DNA of 64,000 bases, from NCBI RefSeq assembly GCF_004342585.1, contig NZ_SLZQ01000015.1, positions 1-64,000 of the forward strand. Reading direction: 5' to 3'. Positions 14,356 to 22,017 of the stretch are shown here, one piece after another. The notes below the pieces were generated by a model. The model ran no database searches, had not been told where the DNA came from, and saw only the letters and a list, made by a program, of their open reading frames with translations. The position numbers were made by a program, and so were the translations under genes. Origin of the DNA: Paucimonas lemoignei. GTDB lineage: Bacteria > Pseudomonadota > Gammaproteobacteria > Burkholderiales > Burkholderiaceae_D. How positions within the stretch are numbered: position 1 is the stretch's first letter; each line of letters opens with the position of its first letter.

Positions 14356-15558
14356 ATGAAAGACGTATTTATCTGCGATGCCATTCGCACACCGATTGGC
14401 CGTTACGCCGGTTCGCTGTCGTCGGTGCGCGCCGACGACCTGGGCGCGGTGCCGATCCGCGCGCTGATGGCGCGCAATCCCGATGTGGACTGGAAGGCTG
14501 TCGATGAAGTGATCTATGGCTGCGCCAACCAGGCCGGCGAAGATAACCGCAACGTGGCGCGCATGTCGGCGCTGCTGGCCGGTTTGCCGGTCGAGGTCGC
14601 CGGCAGCACCGTCAATCGCTTGTGCGGCTCCGGCATGGATGCCATCGGTTCGGCCGCACGTGCGATTCGCACCGGCGAAGCTTCCTTGATCATCGCCGGC
14701 GGCGTCGAGAGCATGAGCCGCGCGCCGTTCGTGCAAGGCAAGGCTACCACGGCCTTTTCGCGCGCTGCGGAAATCCATGACACCACCATCGGCTGGCGTT
14801 TCGTCAATCCGCTGATGAAAAAGGAATACGGCGTCGACTCCATGCCGGAAACCGCGGAAAACGTCGCCGACGATTACAAGGTCAACCGCGCCGACCAGGA
14901 CGCCTTTGCCCTGCGCAGCCAGCAAAAGGCAGCCCGCGCCCAGCGCGACGGCACCCTGGCGGAAGAAATCATCGCCGTGCAAGTGCCGCTGAAGAAAGGC
15001 GAAACCGTCATGGTCGAGAAGGACGAGCATCCGCGCGAAACCACGCTGGAAGCGCTGGCCAAGCTGAAGCCCATCGTTCGTCATGACGGCACCATCACTG
15101 CCGGCAACGCTTCCGGCGTCAACGATGGCGCTTGCGCCGTGCTGCTGGCCGATGAAGAGGCTGTCAAGCGCTATGGCTTGAAGCCGCGTGCCCGCATTCT
15201 CGGCATGGCGACCGCCGGCGTGGCGCCACGCGTCATGGGTATCGGCCCGGCGCCGGCCACCAAGAAGTTGCTGGCGCATTTGAACATGACGATCGACCAG
15301 TTCGACGTCATCGAACTCAATGAAGCCTTTGCCTCGCAAGGTCTGGCCGTGCTGCGCGAACTGGGCGTGGCGGACGACGATACCCGCGTCAACCCGAATG
15401 GCGGCGCGATTGCGCTGGGCCACCCGCTCGGCATGAGCGGCGCGCGCCTGGTCACCACGGCGACGTATGAATTGCAACGCAAGGGTGGCCGCTATGCGCT
15501 GTGCACGATGTGCATCGGCGTCGGCCAGGGTATCGCGATGGCCATCGAGCGCGTCTAG
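14356..15558 (+). CDS. pcaF: 3-oxoadipyl-CoA thiolase
   Basis: A 400-residue thiolase that cleaves beta-ketoadipyl-CoA to succinyl-CoA and acetyl-CoA. The nucleophilic cysteine is in NRLCGSGMDAI (about residue 90), the active-site histidine in NPNGGAIALGHPLGMSGARL, and the second cysteine in CTMCIGVGQGIA. The N-terminal FICDAIRTPIGRYAGSLSSV matches PcaF/PaaJ specifically. A ribosome binding site aaaggaa lies about 10 bases before the ATG. It completes the pcaIJF core of the operon. Confidence 0.95.
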   Translation: MKDVFICDAIRTPIGRYAGSLSSVRADDLGAVPIRALMARNPDVDWKAVDEVIYGCANQAGEDNRNVARMSALLAGLPVEVAGSTVNRLCGSGMDAIGSAARAIRTGEASLIIAGGVESMSRAPFVQGKATTAFSRAAEIHDTTIGWRFVNPLMKKEYGVDSMPETAENVADDYKVNRADQDAFALRSQQKAARAQRDGTLAEEIIAVQVPLKKGETVMVEKDEHPRETTLEALAKLKPIVRHDGTITAGNASGVNDGACAVLLADEEAVKRYGLKPRARILGMATAGVAPRVMGIGPAPATKKLLAHLNMTIDQFDVIELNEAFASQGLAVLRELGVADDDTRVNPNGGAIALGHPLGMSGARLVTTATYELQRKGGRYALCTMCIGVGQGIAMAIERV

Positions 15559-15703
15559 AGCCGGATACAGCCTCAGATTGCCTTTCAGAACGGATAGCGA
15601 CAGTTTGATAGAAGTACGAAGCAGTGCAGGAACGCATCGCGGTAAGCCGCCATGCATCACATCATTAACAAGCAAGAAGACAACCAAAAAAATTGGAGAG
15701 ATT

Positions 15704-16957
15704 ATGAAAAGCACCTTCACCAAGTTTTGCCGCCGCCGGCTGGCCGCTGCCATCGCCACCCTGGCGCTCGGCGCCGCCAGCACGGCTGCCATCGCCCAGG
15801 ATCAAAAAAAGGGCATTTCCGATGACGTCGTCAAGATCGGCCTGCTGCTCGACTTGTCGGGCGTGCTGACCGATATCGCCGGCCAGGGCACCGCGACTGC
15901 CGTGCAGATGGCCATCGACGATTTTGGCGGCAAGGTCAATGGCAAGAAAATCGAACTGGTGTTTGCCGACCATAACAACAAGGCTGATATCGCCGCCGCC
16001 AAGGCACGCGAATGGTTCGATACCGCCAAGGTCGATGCCTTGCTGGATGTGGCCGGCTCCGCCACCGCCTTGTCGGCGCTGGAAGTCGCACGCCTGAAGA
16101 ACAAGATCATCGTCTTCAATGGCCCGGGCACGCTGCGCATCACCACCGACCTGTGCGCCCCGACAGCGATCCACTATGCCTACGACACCTATTCGCTGGC
16201 CAATGTGACTGCCAAGGCGATGCTGAAAAACGGTGGCGATAGCTGGTACTTCCTGACTGCTGATTATGCCTTCGGCGCATCGTTGCAACAAACCGCGACC
16301 GAAGTGATCAAGGAAGCCGGCGGCAAGGTGCTGGGCGCGGTCAAGCACCCGACCAACGCTTCTGACTTCTCGTCTTACATTCTGCAGGCGCAATCGAGCG
16401 GCGCCAAGGTGATTGGCTTGGCCAACACCGGCGCTGACACGGTGAACGCCATCAAGGCAGCGCAGGAATTCGGCTTGCTGAAATCCGGTAAGCAAAAGCT
16501 GGCTGGTTTGCTGATGTTCATTAACGACATCCACGCGATCGGTTTGCCATCGGCACAAGGCTTGCTGCTGTCCGAAGCGTTTTACTGGGACCTGAACCCG
16601 GAAACCCGTGCCTGGTCGAAGCGCTACTTTGAAAAAGCCAAGCGCATGCCGAACATGATCCAGGCCGGTGCCTATTCCTCGACCATGCTTTATCTGAACG
16701 CCATCAAAGCAACCGGCACCGACGATACCGAGACCGTGATGAAGAAGATGAAGGCGACGCCGATCAACGACTTCTTCGCCAAGAATGGCAAGATCCGCGA
16801 CGACGGCCGCATGGTGCATGACATGTACCTGTTCCAGGTGAAGGCGCCGAACGAATCCAAGTCCCCATGGGATTACTACAAGGTGATTGGCACCGTTCCT
16901 GCCGACCAGGCGTTCCTGCCGCTGGCAAAATCCACCTGCCCGCTGGTGAAGAAGTAA
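15704..16957 (+). CDS. ABC transporter periplasmic binding protein, Leu/Ile/Val type (orphan)
   Basis: A 417-residue exported binding protein. Residues 1-32 form a signal peptide (an RRR-containing n-region, then AAAIATLALGAAST, cut near AIAQD). The mature protein shows the type I periplasmic fold of LivJ relatives: VVKIGLLLDLSGVLTDIAG, ELVFADHNNKADIAAAKARE, DALLDVAGSATALSALEVA. Such proteins commonly bind aromatic acids as well as branched-chain amino acids. No permease or ATPase gene accompanies it here, so it must use a transporter encoded elsewhere, or serve as a sensor. A ribosome site ggagag precedes the ATG; the 145-base gap after pcaF shows no terminator. Confidence 0.88.
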   Translation: MKSTFTKFCRRRLAAAIATLALGAASTAAIAQDQKKGISDDVVKIGLLLDLSGVLTDIAGQGTATAVQMAIDDFGGKVNGKKIELVFADHNNKADIAAAKAREWFDTAKVDALLDVAGSATALSALEVARLKNKIIVFNGPGTLRITTDLCAPTAIHYAYDTYSLANVTAKAMLKNGGDSWYFLTADYAFGASLQQTATEVIKEAGGKVLGAVKHPTNASDFSSYILQAQSSGAKVIGLANTGADTVNAIKAAQEFGLLKSGKQKLAGLLMFINDIHAIGLPSAQGLLLSEAFYWDLNPETRAWSKRYFEKAKRMPNMIQAGAYSSTMLYLNAIKATGTDDTETVMKKMKATPINDFFAKNGKIRDDGRMVHDMYLFQVKAPNESKSPWDYYKVIGTVPADQAFLPLAKSTCPLVKK

Positions 16958-17048
16958 GTCTGGAAACCCGAATGCGCAAGGCGTGCATGGCAGCGCCATC
17001 GATGCCATGCGCATTCGGAATGCAATGAATCGACACAAGGGAAGCGTC

Positions 17049-18101
17049 ATGAGCAATCCGCGCTGGAAACAACGGCCACCCGGTTCCAACTGGGGCGATT
17101 TCGGTCCTGACGACCAGCTCGGCCGCCTCAATCTTTTGACGCCGGAAAAACTGAAACAAGGCTTGGCGGAAGTGCATGATGGCCGCGCCTTTTGCCTCTC
17201 CCTGCCGCTGGATTACCCGGGCGGTAACGCGCTCAACCCCAACCGTAACCCGCCGATCCTGCGCCCGACCCTGCGGCGCGGCAAGGTCAACGTCAATTGC
17301 CAATTGTCGGAGCTGGAGCCCGGCCGCCCCGATGTGCTGTCGGATGACCTGGCGATTTTGCACCTGCAATATTCGACGCAATGGGATGGCTTGCCGCACG
17401 TCGGTTCCATGTTCGACGTCCATGGCGATGGGGTGCCACGCGCGGTGTATTACAACGGCTATGCCGCCGGCGACGATGTGATCGGCCCGGACGATGTGGC
17501 GGATTGCGGCTTGCCCGCGAATATCAAGCCGGAAAGCACGTCATGCGCAAAAGCCCTCGGCATTGAACACATGGCGCAAACCTGCGTGCAGGGCCGCGCC
17601 GCCATGATCGACCTGCGCGCGCACTACGGCGACGCCTATACCCTGGTCGGCTATGACAAGCTCATGCGCGTCATCGAACAGGACCGCGTGGAAATCGAAA
17701 CGGGCGATATCGTTTGCATGCACACCGGCTTTGCCGATGTCGTGCTGAAGATGAACAAGCAGCCTGACCCGGCGGTATTGAAGAATAGTTGCGCCGTGCT
17801 CGACGGGCGCGACGAGCGTTTGCTGCAATGGATCAGCGATAGCAATCTCGCCGCCATCGCCACCGACAATTACGCCGTCGAGGCGTATCCGGCGCGCGAC
17901 GACCATCACTGCTGCGCCTCCCTGCCCTTGCACGAGCATTGTCTCTTCAAGCTGGGCGTGCACCTGGGCGAATTGTGGCACCTGACGCCGCTGGCTGCAT
18001 GGCTGCGCGAGCGCGGCCGCTACCGTTTCCTGCTGACGGCGCCGCCCCTGAAGCTCCCGGGCGCTTTCGCGTCGCCGGTGACGCCGGTGGCGACGGTCTG
18101 A
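17049..18101 (+). CDS. Cyclase family protein (kynurenine formamidase-like metal hydrolase)
   Basis: A 350-residue protein of the cyclase family (PF04199 type), which includes arylformamidase and isatin hydrolase. The usual H-x-G-T-H-x-D metal motif appears in altered form as LQYSTQWDGLPHVG: the Asp and following His are kept, but the first His is replaced. The rest (GRAAMIDLRAHYG, EIETGDIVCMHTGFADV, LAAIATDNYAVEAYPARDDH, LPLHEHCLFKLGVHLGELW) matches the longer subgroup with an N-terminal extension. Its place between a binding protein and dehydrogenases suggests that it opens a lactone or amide ring in the pathway substrate; the reaction is not known. Confidence 0.8.
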   Translation: MSNPRWKQRPPGSNWGDFGPDDQLGRLNLLTPEKLKQGLAEVHDGRAFCLSLPLDYPGGNALNPNRNPPILRPTLRRGKVNVNCQLSELEPGRPDVLSDDLAILHLQYSTQWDGLPHVGSMFDVHGDGVPRAVYYNGYAAGDDVIGPDDVADCGLPANIKPESTSCAKALGIEHMAQTCVQGRAAMIDLRAHYGDAYTLVGYDKLMRVIEQDRVEIETGDIVCMHTGFADVVLKMNKQPDPAVLKNSCAVLDGRDERLLQWISDSNLAAIATDNYAVEAYPARDDHHCCASLPLHEHCLFKLGVHLGELWHLTPLAAWLRERGRYRFLLTAPPLKLPGAFASPVTPVATV

Positions 18102-18128
18102 GGCATTACCAAGGATGGAAAGACTGAA

Positions 18129-18830
18129 ATGAGCAAGCAACGAGTATTGATCACCGGCGGCGCAGCAGGCATCGGCGCCGCGGCAGCCGAGCGCTGCCGC
18201 CAGGATGGCTACGAACCGGTCATCATCGACCGCGTCGGCGACGGCATAATCGCCGATCTCGCCGATCCTGTCGCCACCGGTAAAGCGCTGGCGCAAGCCC
18301 TCGAAGGCGGACCGATCACGCGGCTGGTCAACAATGTCGGCATGGTCTGCCCAGCGGACGCCGAGAACCAGACGCTGGAAGAACTCGAGCGCGCCTGGGC
18401 ATTGAACGTGCGCTGCTCGATGCAATGCATGCAGGCGCTCTTGCCGGGCATGAAGGAAGCCGGCTTTGGCCGCATCCTCAACATGTCGTCGCGCGCCGCG
18501 CTGGGCAAGCAATTGCGCACTGCCTATGCCGCCACCAAGGCCGGCTTGATCGGCATGACGCGCGTCTGGGCGCTGGAGCTGGGCGCCTACGGCATCACCG
18601 CCAATGCCATCGGGCCGGGACCGATCGCCACCGAATTGTTCGAGCGCGCCAATCCGCCCGGCAGCCCGCGCACGCAAGCCATCATCGATTCGGTGCCGGT
18701 CAAGCGCATCGGCACGCCGGAAGATGTGGCGCAGGCAGTATCGTTCTTTCTGGACGAGCGCAGCGGCTTTGTCACCGGACAGGTCTTGTATGTCTGCGGC
18801 GGCATGACCGTGGGCGTGGCAGGTGTCTGA
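18129..18830 (+). CDS. SDR family oxidoreductase
   Basis: A 233-residue classical short-chain dehydrogenase. The cofactor loop is LITGGAAGIGAA (residues 7-18), NNVG marks the fourth strand, and the catalytic set is Ser in MSSRAALG with Tyr-x-x-x-Lys in YAATKAGL. The C-terminal GFVTGQVLYVCGG is the usual SDR ending. An Asp in IIDR after the second strand suggests NAD rather than NADP. The next gene starts at a GTG overlapping its last codons, so they are translationally coupled. Substrate is probably a hydroxy-acid or cyclic alcohol of the pathway. Confidence 0.88.
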   Translation: MSKQRVLITGGAAGIGAAAAERCRQDGYEPVIIDRVGDGIIADLADPVATGKALAQALEGGPITRLVNNVGMVCPADAENQTLEELERAWALNVRCSMQCMQALLPGMKEAGFGRILNMSSRAALGKQLRTAYAATKAGLIGMTRVWALELGAYGITANAIGPGPIATELFERANPPGSPRTQAIIDSVPVKRIGTPEDVAQAVSFFLDERSGFVTGQVLYVCGGMTVGVAGV

Positions 18831-19797
18831 CGTGAATACGTCCTTGCCAAACCGGAGCGACCAGACAGTAGCCATCGTCGGCGCCGGCAGCATCGGCGTA
18901 GCCTTTGCGCTGGTGTTCGCGCGCGCCGGCTGGCAAGTGCGCCTGCAAGACCCGGATGCCGCTAGACTGGCGGCGGTTCCCGGCGAAGTGGCCGAACGTG
19001 CGGCGGCGCTCAAGACATTCGACTTGCTCGATGAATCGCCGCAGACAGTGTGCGAACGCATCTCGACCATAACTGCATTGAGCGACGCCGTCGCGGAGGT
19101 GCCGCTGGTGCTGGAATGTGCGCCGGAAAAGGTCGAGATCAAGCGCGAATTGTTTGCGCAACTCGATAGCCTGACGCGCCCGGACACCATTCTGGCGAGC
19201 GTATCGTCAGCCCTGCCGGTGTCATTCTTTGCGGCAGAGTTGCCGGGCCGCTCGCGCTGCCTGATCGCCCATCCCGGCAATCCGCCATATCTGATTCCGG
19301 TCGTGGAAATCGTGCCGGCGGAATTTACCGCGCCGGCAGTGGCCGAGCGCGCCGAGCAGTTGTTTAATGAAGTCGGCATGGCGCCGGTGCGGGTGCGGCG
19401 CGAAGTCGAGGGTTTTATTTTCAACCGACTGCAAGGCGCCGTGCTGCGCGAAGCGTATTGCCTGGTGCGCGATGGCGTGGCGACGGTCGCCGACATCGAC
19501 CGCGTCATGCGCGACGGCCTGGCGCCGCGCTGGTCCGTGATCGGGCCCTTCGAGACGGTAGACTTGAACACGCGAGGCGGCATCGCTTCGCATGCGCAAA
19601 AGATGGGGCCGGCTTACGCCCGGATGGGCAAGGAGCGCGGCCAGGATGACCCCTGGACGCCGGAGCTGGTCGCCGAAGTGGAACGCCAGCGGCGCGCAGC
19701 CTTGCCGCTGGATGAATGGTCATCGCGCGTCAGCTGGCGCGACCGCGAATTGATGGCATTGGCACGTGACCGCAAGAAGCGCGCCTCCAAGAATTGA
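18823..19797 (+). CDS. 3-hydroxyacyl-CoA dehydrogenase family protein (lambda-crystallin/L-gulonate dehydrogenase-like)
   Basis: A 324-residue NAD-dependent dehydrogenase. The Rossmann loop is VAIVGAGSIGVAFALVFARA, followed by PLVLECAPEKVEIKRELFAQ, the SSALPVS substrate loop and CLIAHPGNPPYLIPVVEIVP with the catalytic histidine. The C-terminal domain (EGFIFNRLQGAVLREAYCLV) completes the fold. Start is GTG at 18823, overlapping the SDR stop by 8 bases; a second GTG at 18832 is possible. In a pca operon, oxidation of a 3-hydroxydicarboxylate (free or as CoA ester) toward 3-oxoadipyl-CoA is a reasonable role, but the closest-looking relatives act on free hydroxy acids. Confidence 0.88.
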   Translation: MSDVNTSLPNRSDQTVAIVGAGSIGVAFALVFARAGWQVRLQDPDAARLAAVPGEVAERAAALKTFDLLDESPQTVCERISTITALSDAVAEVPLVLECAPEKVEIKRELFAQLDSLTRPDTILASVSSALPVSFFAAELPGRSRCLIAHPGNPPYLIPVVEIVPAEFTAPAVAERAEQLFNEVGMAPVRVRREVEGFIFNRLQGAVLREAYCLVRDGVATVADIDRVMRDGLAPRWSVIGPFETVDLNTRGGIASHAQKMGPAYARMGKERGQDDPWTPELVAEVERQRRAALPLDEWSSRVSWRDRELMALARDRKKRASKN

Positions 19798-19858
19798 ACC
19801 TGTCGCAAGGCAGGAAGACAGTAAATCGAACGAATCATTGATTGACGAAAGGATCACC

Positions 19859-20143
19859 ATGCTATTTCTCGTACATATGCAAGTCAACATTCCCGACACC
19901 GTGCCGGCCGAGCGCGCCACGCAGCTGAAGGCCGATGAAAAGGCGCTGGCGCAGGAATTGCAAAGAAGCGGCAAATGGCGCCATCTCTGGCGCGTCGCAG
20001 GCCAGTATGCCAACTACAGCGTGTTCGATGTCGAATCCAATGACGAGCTGCACAATGTCCTGATGAGTCTGCCGCTGTACCCGTTCATGAAGATTGAAGT
20101 CACGCCGCTGGCGCAGCACCCGTCGGCCATCGCCAAGAACTGA
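19859..20143 (+). CDS. catC: Muconolactone delta-isomerase
   Basis: A 94-residue protein with the CatC hallmark sequence: MLFLVHMQVNIPDTV, RATQLKADEKALAQELQRSG, WRHLWRVAGQYANYSVFDVE, and a C-terminal PLYPFMKIEVTPLAQHPS. It converts muconolactone into beta-ketoadipate enol-lactone in the catechol branch. Length matches the family (about 90-96). The start follows gaaagga at 19847-19853. CatA and CatB, which make its normal substrate, are absent from this window. Confidence 0.95.
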   Translation: MLFLVHMQVNIPDTVPAERATQLKADEKALAQELQRSGKWRHLWRVAGQYANYSVFDVESNDELHNVLMSLPLYPFMKIEVTPLAQHPSAIAKN

Positions 20144-20157
20144 AACGGAGGCGCGTC

Positions 20158-20454
20158 ATGCCCTATATGATCGAAACCTTCGACAAGCCCAATCGCCAGG
20201 AATTGCGCAAGCAAACCCGCAACGAGCATCTGGAGTATCTTGCCGCGCAGGCGGCCAAGCTGCTGGCATGCGGCGCCAAGCTCAACGATGACGGCAGCGA
20301 TGCCGGCGGCGGCATCTATATCGTCGATGTGGAAACGCGCGTCGAAGCCGAGCAATTCATCGCTGCTGACCCTTTTTCCAAGGCCGATCTGTTCCGCGAA
20401 ATCCGCATCACGCGCTGGCGCAAGGCTTACCTGGCTGGCCAGAGCTATCTGTGA
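20158..20454 (+). CDS. YciI-like protein
   Basis: A 98-residue protein of the YciI/dimeric alpha-beta barrel group: MPYMIETFDKPNRQELRKQT, RNEHLEYLAAQAAKLLACGA, GGGIYIVDVETRVEAEQFIA and the DPFSKADLF motif typical for YciI. Relatives include dehydrochlorinases and lactone-handling enzymes, but most have no known reaction. It follows catC by 14 bases and precedes pcaD by 32, so it is part of the same operon. A second YciI-like gene opens the other catabolic operon at 46901. Confidence 0.82.
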   Translation: MPYMIETFDKPNRQELRKQTRNEHLEYLAAQAAKLLACGAKLNDDGSDAGGGIYIVDVETRVEAEQFIAADPFSKADLFREIRITRWRKAYLAGQSYL

Positions 20455-20486
20455 TGCGCCGGTCTCATTTTAATCGGAGGTAAAAC

Positions 20487-21266
20487 ATGCCCCAAGCCCA
20501 ACTAGCCGACGTGAGCATCCATTACCAGCTCGACGGCGATGAAAAAAATCCCGTGCTGGTGATGTCCAACTCGCTCGGCACCACGATCGACATGTGGGCG
20601 CCGCAGGTCGCCGCCCTTTCCCAGCATTTCCGCCTGCTGCGCTACGACACACGTGGCCACGGCCAGTCGCAAGTCACGCCCGGCCCCTATTCCATTCCCC
20701 AGCTCGGCGGCGATGTGATCGGCTTGCTGGATTGCCTCGGCATTCAAAAGGCGCATTTCTGCGGCCTGTCGATGGGCGGCATCACCGGCATGTGGCTCGC
20801 CTCGGCGCATCCCGAACGCATCAATCGCCTGGTGCTGGCCAATACCGCCGCACTGATCGGCCCGCCGGAAAACTGGACCACGCGCGTGGACAAGGTGCGC
20901 CAGGAAGGCATGGCATCGATTGCCTCCGCCGTGGTGTCGCGCTGGCTGACGCCGGAGTACGCGGAAAAGCACCCCGAGCAAGTCGCCTACCTGGAAAACA
21001 TGCTCAAGGCGACTCCAGCCGAGGGCTACGCGGCCAACTGCATCGCCGTGCGCGACGCCGATTACCGAGAAGCGGTCAAGAAGATTACGGCGCCGACGCT
21101 CGTGATCGCCGGCGCGGGCGACTTGCCTACGCCGCCGTCCGAAGGGCGTTATTTGGCCGAGGCGATCCCTGGCGCGAAATATGTCGAATTCGCCGGCGCC
21201 CACCTGACCAACCAGCAGGAGCCGGAACGCTTCAGTAACGCGGTAATCGAGTTCCTGCAAACCTAA
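20487..21266 (+). CDS. pcaD: 3-oxoadipate enol-lactonase
   Basis: A 259-residue alpha/beta hydrolase that opens beta-ketoadipate enol-lactone. It has VLVMSNSLGTTIDMWAPQVA, LLRYDTRGHGQS, the nucleophile elbow CGLSMGG, the acid region VIAGAGDLPTPPSEGRYL, and the histidine in FAGAHLTNQQEPE; the NSLGT-MW and HLTNQ-P elements are characteristic of PcaD/CatD. A strong ribosome site ggaggt lies 8 bases before the ATG. It is the last gene of the operon and is followed by a strong terminator. Confidence 0.94.
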   Translation: MPQAQLADVSIHYQLDGDEKNPVLVMSNSLGTTIDMWAPQVAALSQHFRLLRYDTRGHGQSQVTPGPYSIPQLGGDVIGLLDCLGIQKAHFCGLSMGGITGMWLASAHPERINRLVLANTAALIGPPENWTTRVDKVRQEGMASIASAVVSRWLTPEYAEKHPEQVAYLENMLKATPAEGYAANCIAVRDADYREAVKKITAPTLVIAGAGDLPTPPSEGRYLAEAIPGAKYVEFAGAHLTNQQEPERFSNAVIEFLQT

Positions 21267-21310
21267 AAATATCGTCTTCCTCCTCCTTCCCGCCTCCTGG
21301 GAAGGTTACA

Positions 21311-21345
21311 TGCCCTGGCGTCGTGGACGACCAGGGCATTTTTTT
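21311..21345 (+). terminator. Rho-independent terminator after pcaD
   Basis: Stem tgccctgg (21311-21318) and ccagggca (21331-21338) around a 12-base loop, followed by seven T (21339-21345). It closes the pca operon. Confidence 0.88.
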
Positions 21346-21370
21346 ACGCCGGCGTGACATGACCACGAAC

Positions 21371-21991
21371 TTAGTACATCGTCGTGCTGATCCGCGCGGG
21401 CAAGTCCGCATCGTACTGCTGGCCATCGATATCGCCATGGCTCAAGTCTGCCAGGATGGTCCCTACGCTGGGCAAGCTGCTTTTCTCGACGTGGCTGTCG
21501 GCATGCCAGAGCCTGGAGCGCAGAATCGCCCGCGAGCATTGGAAGAATACCGATTCGACATGCACCTGCAAGACCGAGCGAGGCAGCTTGCCCTCCATGG
21601 CATGCTGCTCCAGGAGCTGGGGGTCGACGAGAATCCTGGCGCGGCCATTCACCCGCAGCGTCTCGCCGAGACCCGGGATTAAAAACAGCAGCGCCACGCG
21701 CGGATCCGCAATGATGTTGCGCAGGCTGTCGATCCGGTTGTTGCCGCGGCGGTCGGGAAGAATCAGGGTCTTGTCATCGACGATGGCGACGAATCCAGCC
21801 GGGTCTCCCCTTGGCGAGACATCCAAACCGTCTTCGCCCTTCGTCGCCAGGACGACGAAGGGCGACGCCTTGATGAGTTGCTGGTAGTGAGGATGAAGAT
21901 AGTTGACTTCTTTCTTCAGCGAGGCAACGACCGGCTCTCCATAGATGTTTTCCAGCGATTCGAGATCGGAAATTTGATAGGGGTCTGACAT
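21371..21991 (-). CDS. Pyridoxamine 5'-phosphate oxidase-related FMN-binding protein
   Basis: A 206-residue flavoprotein of the PNPOx-like split barrel. Key parts are IKASPFVVLATKGEDGLDVS with PRGDPAGFVAIVDDKTLILP, RRGNNRIDSLRNIIADPRVA, LLFLIPGLGETLRVNGRARI, and a C-terminal SVFFQCSRAILRSRLWHADS. The RRGNNRIDSL block followed by GETLRVNGRA is typical of the general-stress FMN-binding family, which usually acts on small molecules or heme; the reaction here is unknown. It is convergent with the pca operon and 26 bases from the next minus-strand gene's stop, so it may follow that gene only loosely. Confidence 0.85.
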   Translation of the reverse strand: MSDPYQISDLESLENIYGEPVVASLKKEVNYLHPHYQQLIKASPFVVLATKGEDGLDVSPRGDPAGFVAIVDDKTLILPDRRGNNRIDSLRNIIADPRVALLFLIPGLGETLRVNGRARILVDPQLLEQHAMEGKLPRSVLQVHVESVFFQCSRAILRSRLWHADSHVEKSSLPSVGTILADLSHGDIDGQQYDADLPARISTTMY

Positions 21992-22017
21992 GGTCTCCTC
22001 TATAAATTGGACTGGTT

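Noticed and set aside
14236-15792. 518-codon minus-strand frame over pcaF
   Set aside because: Shadow of the thiolase gene; no motifs.
17541-19583. 680-codon minus-strand frame across cyclase, SDR and dehydrogenase genes
   Set aside because: It spans three well-supported + strand genes and their junctions; no domain is visible.
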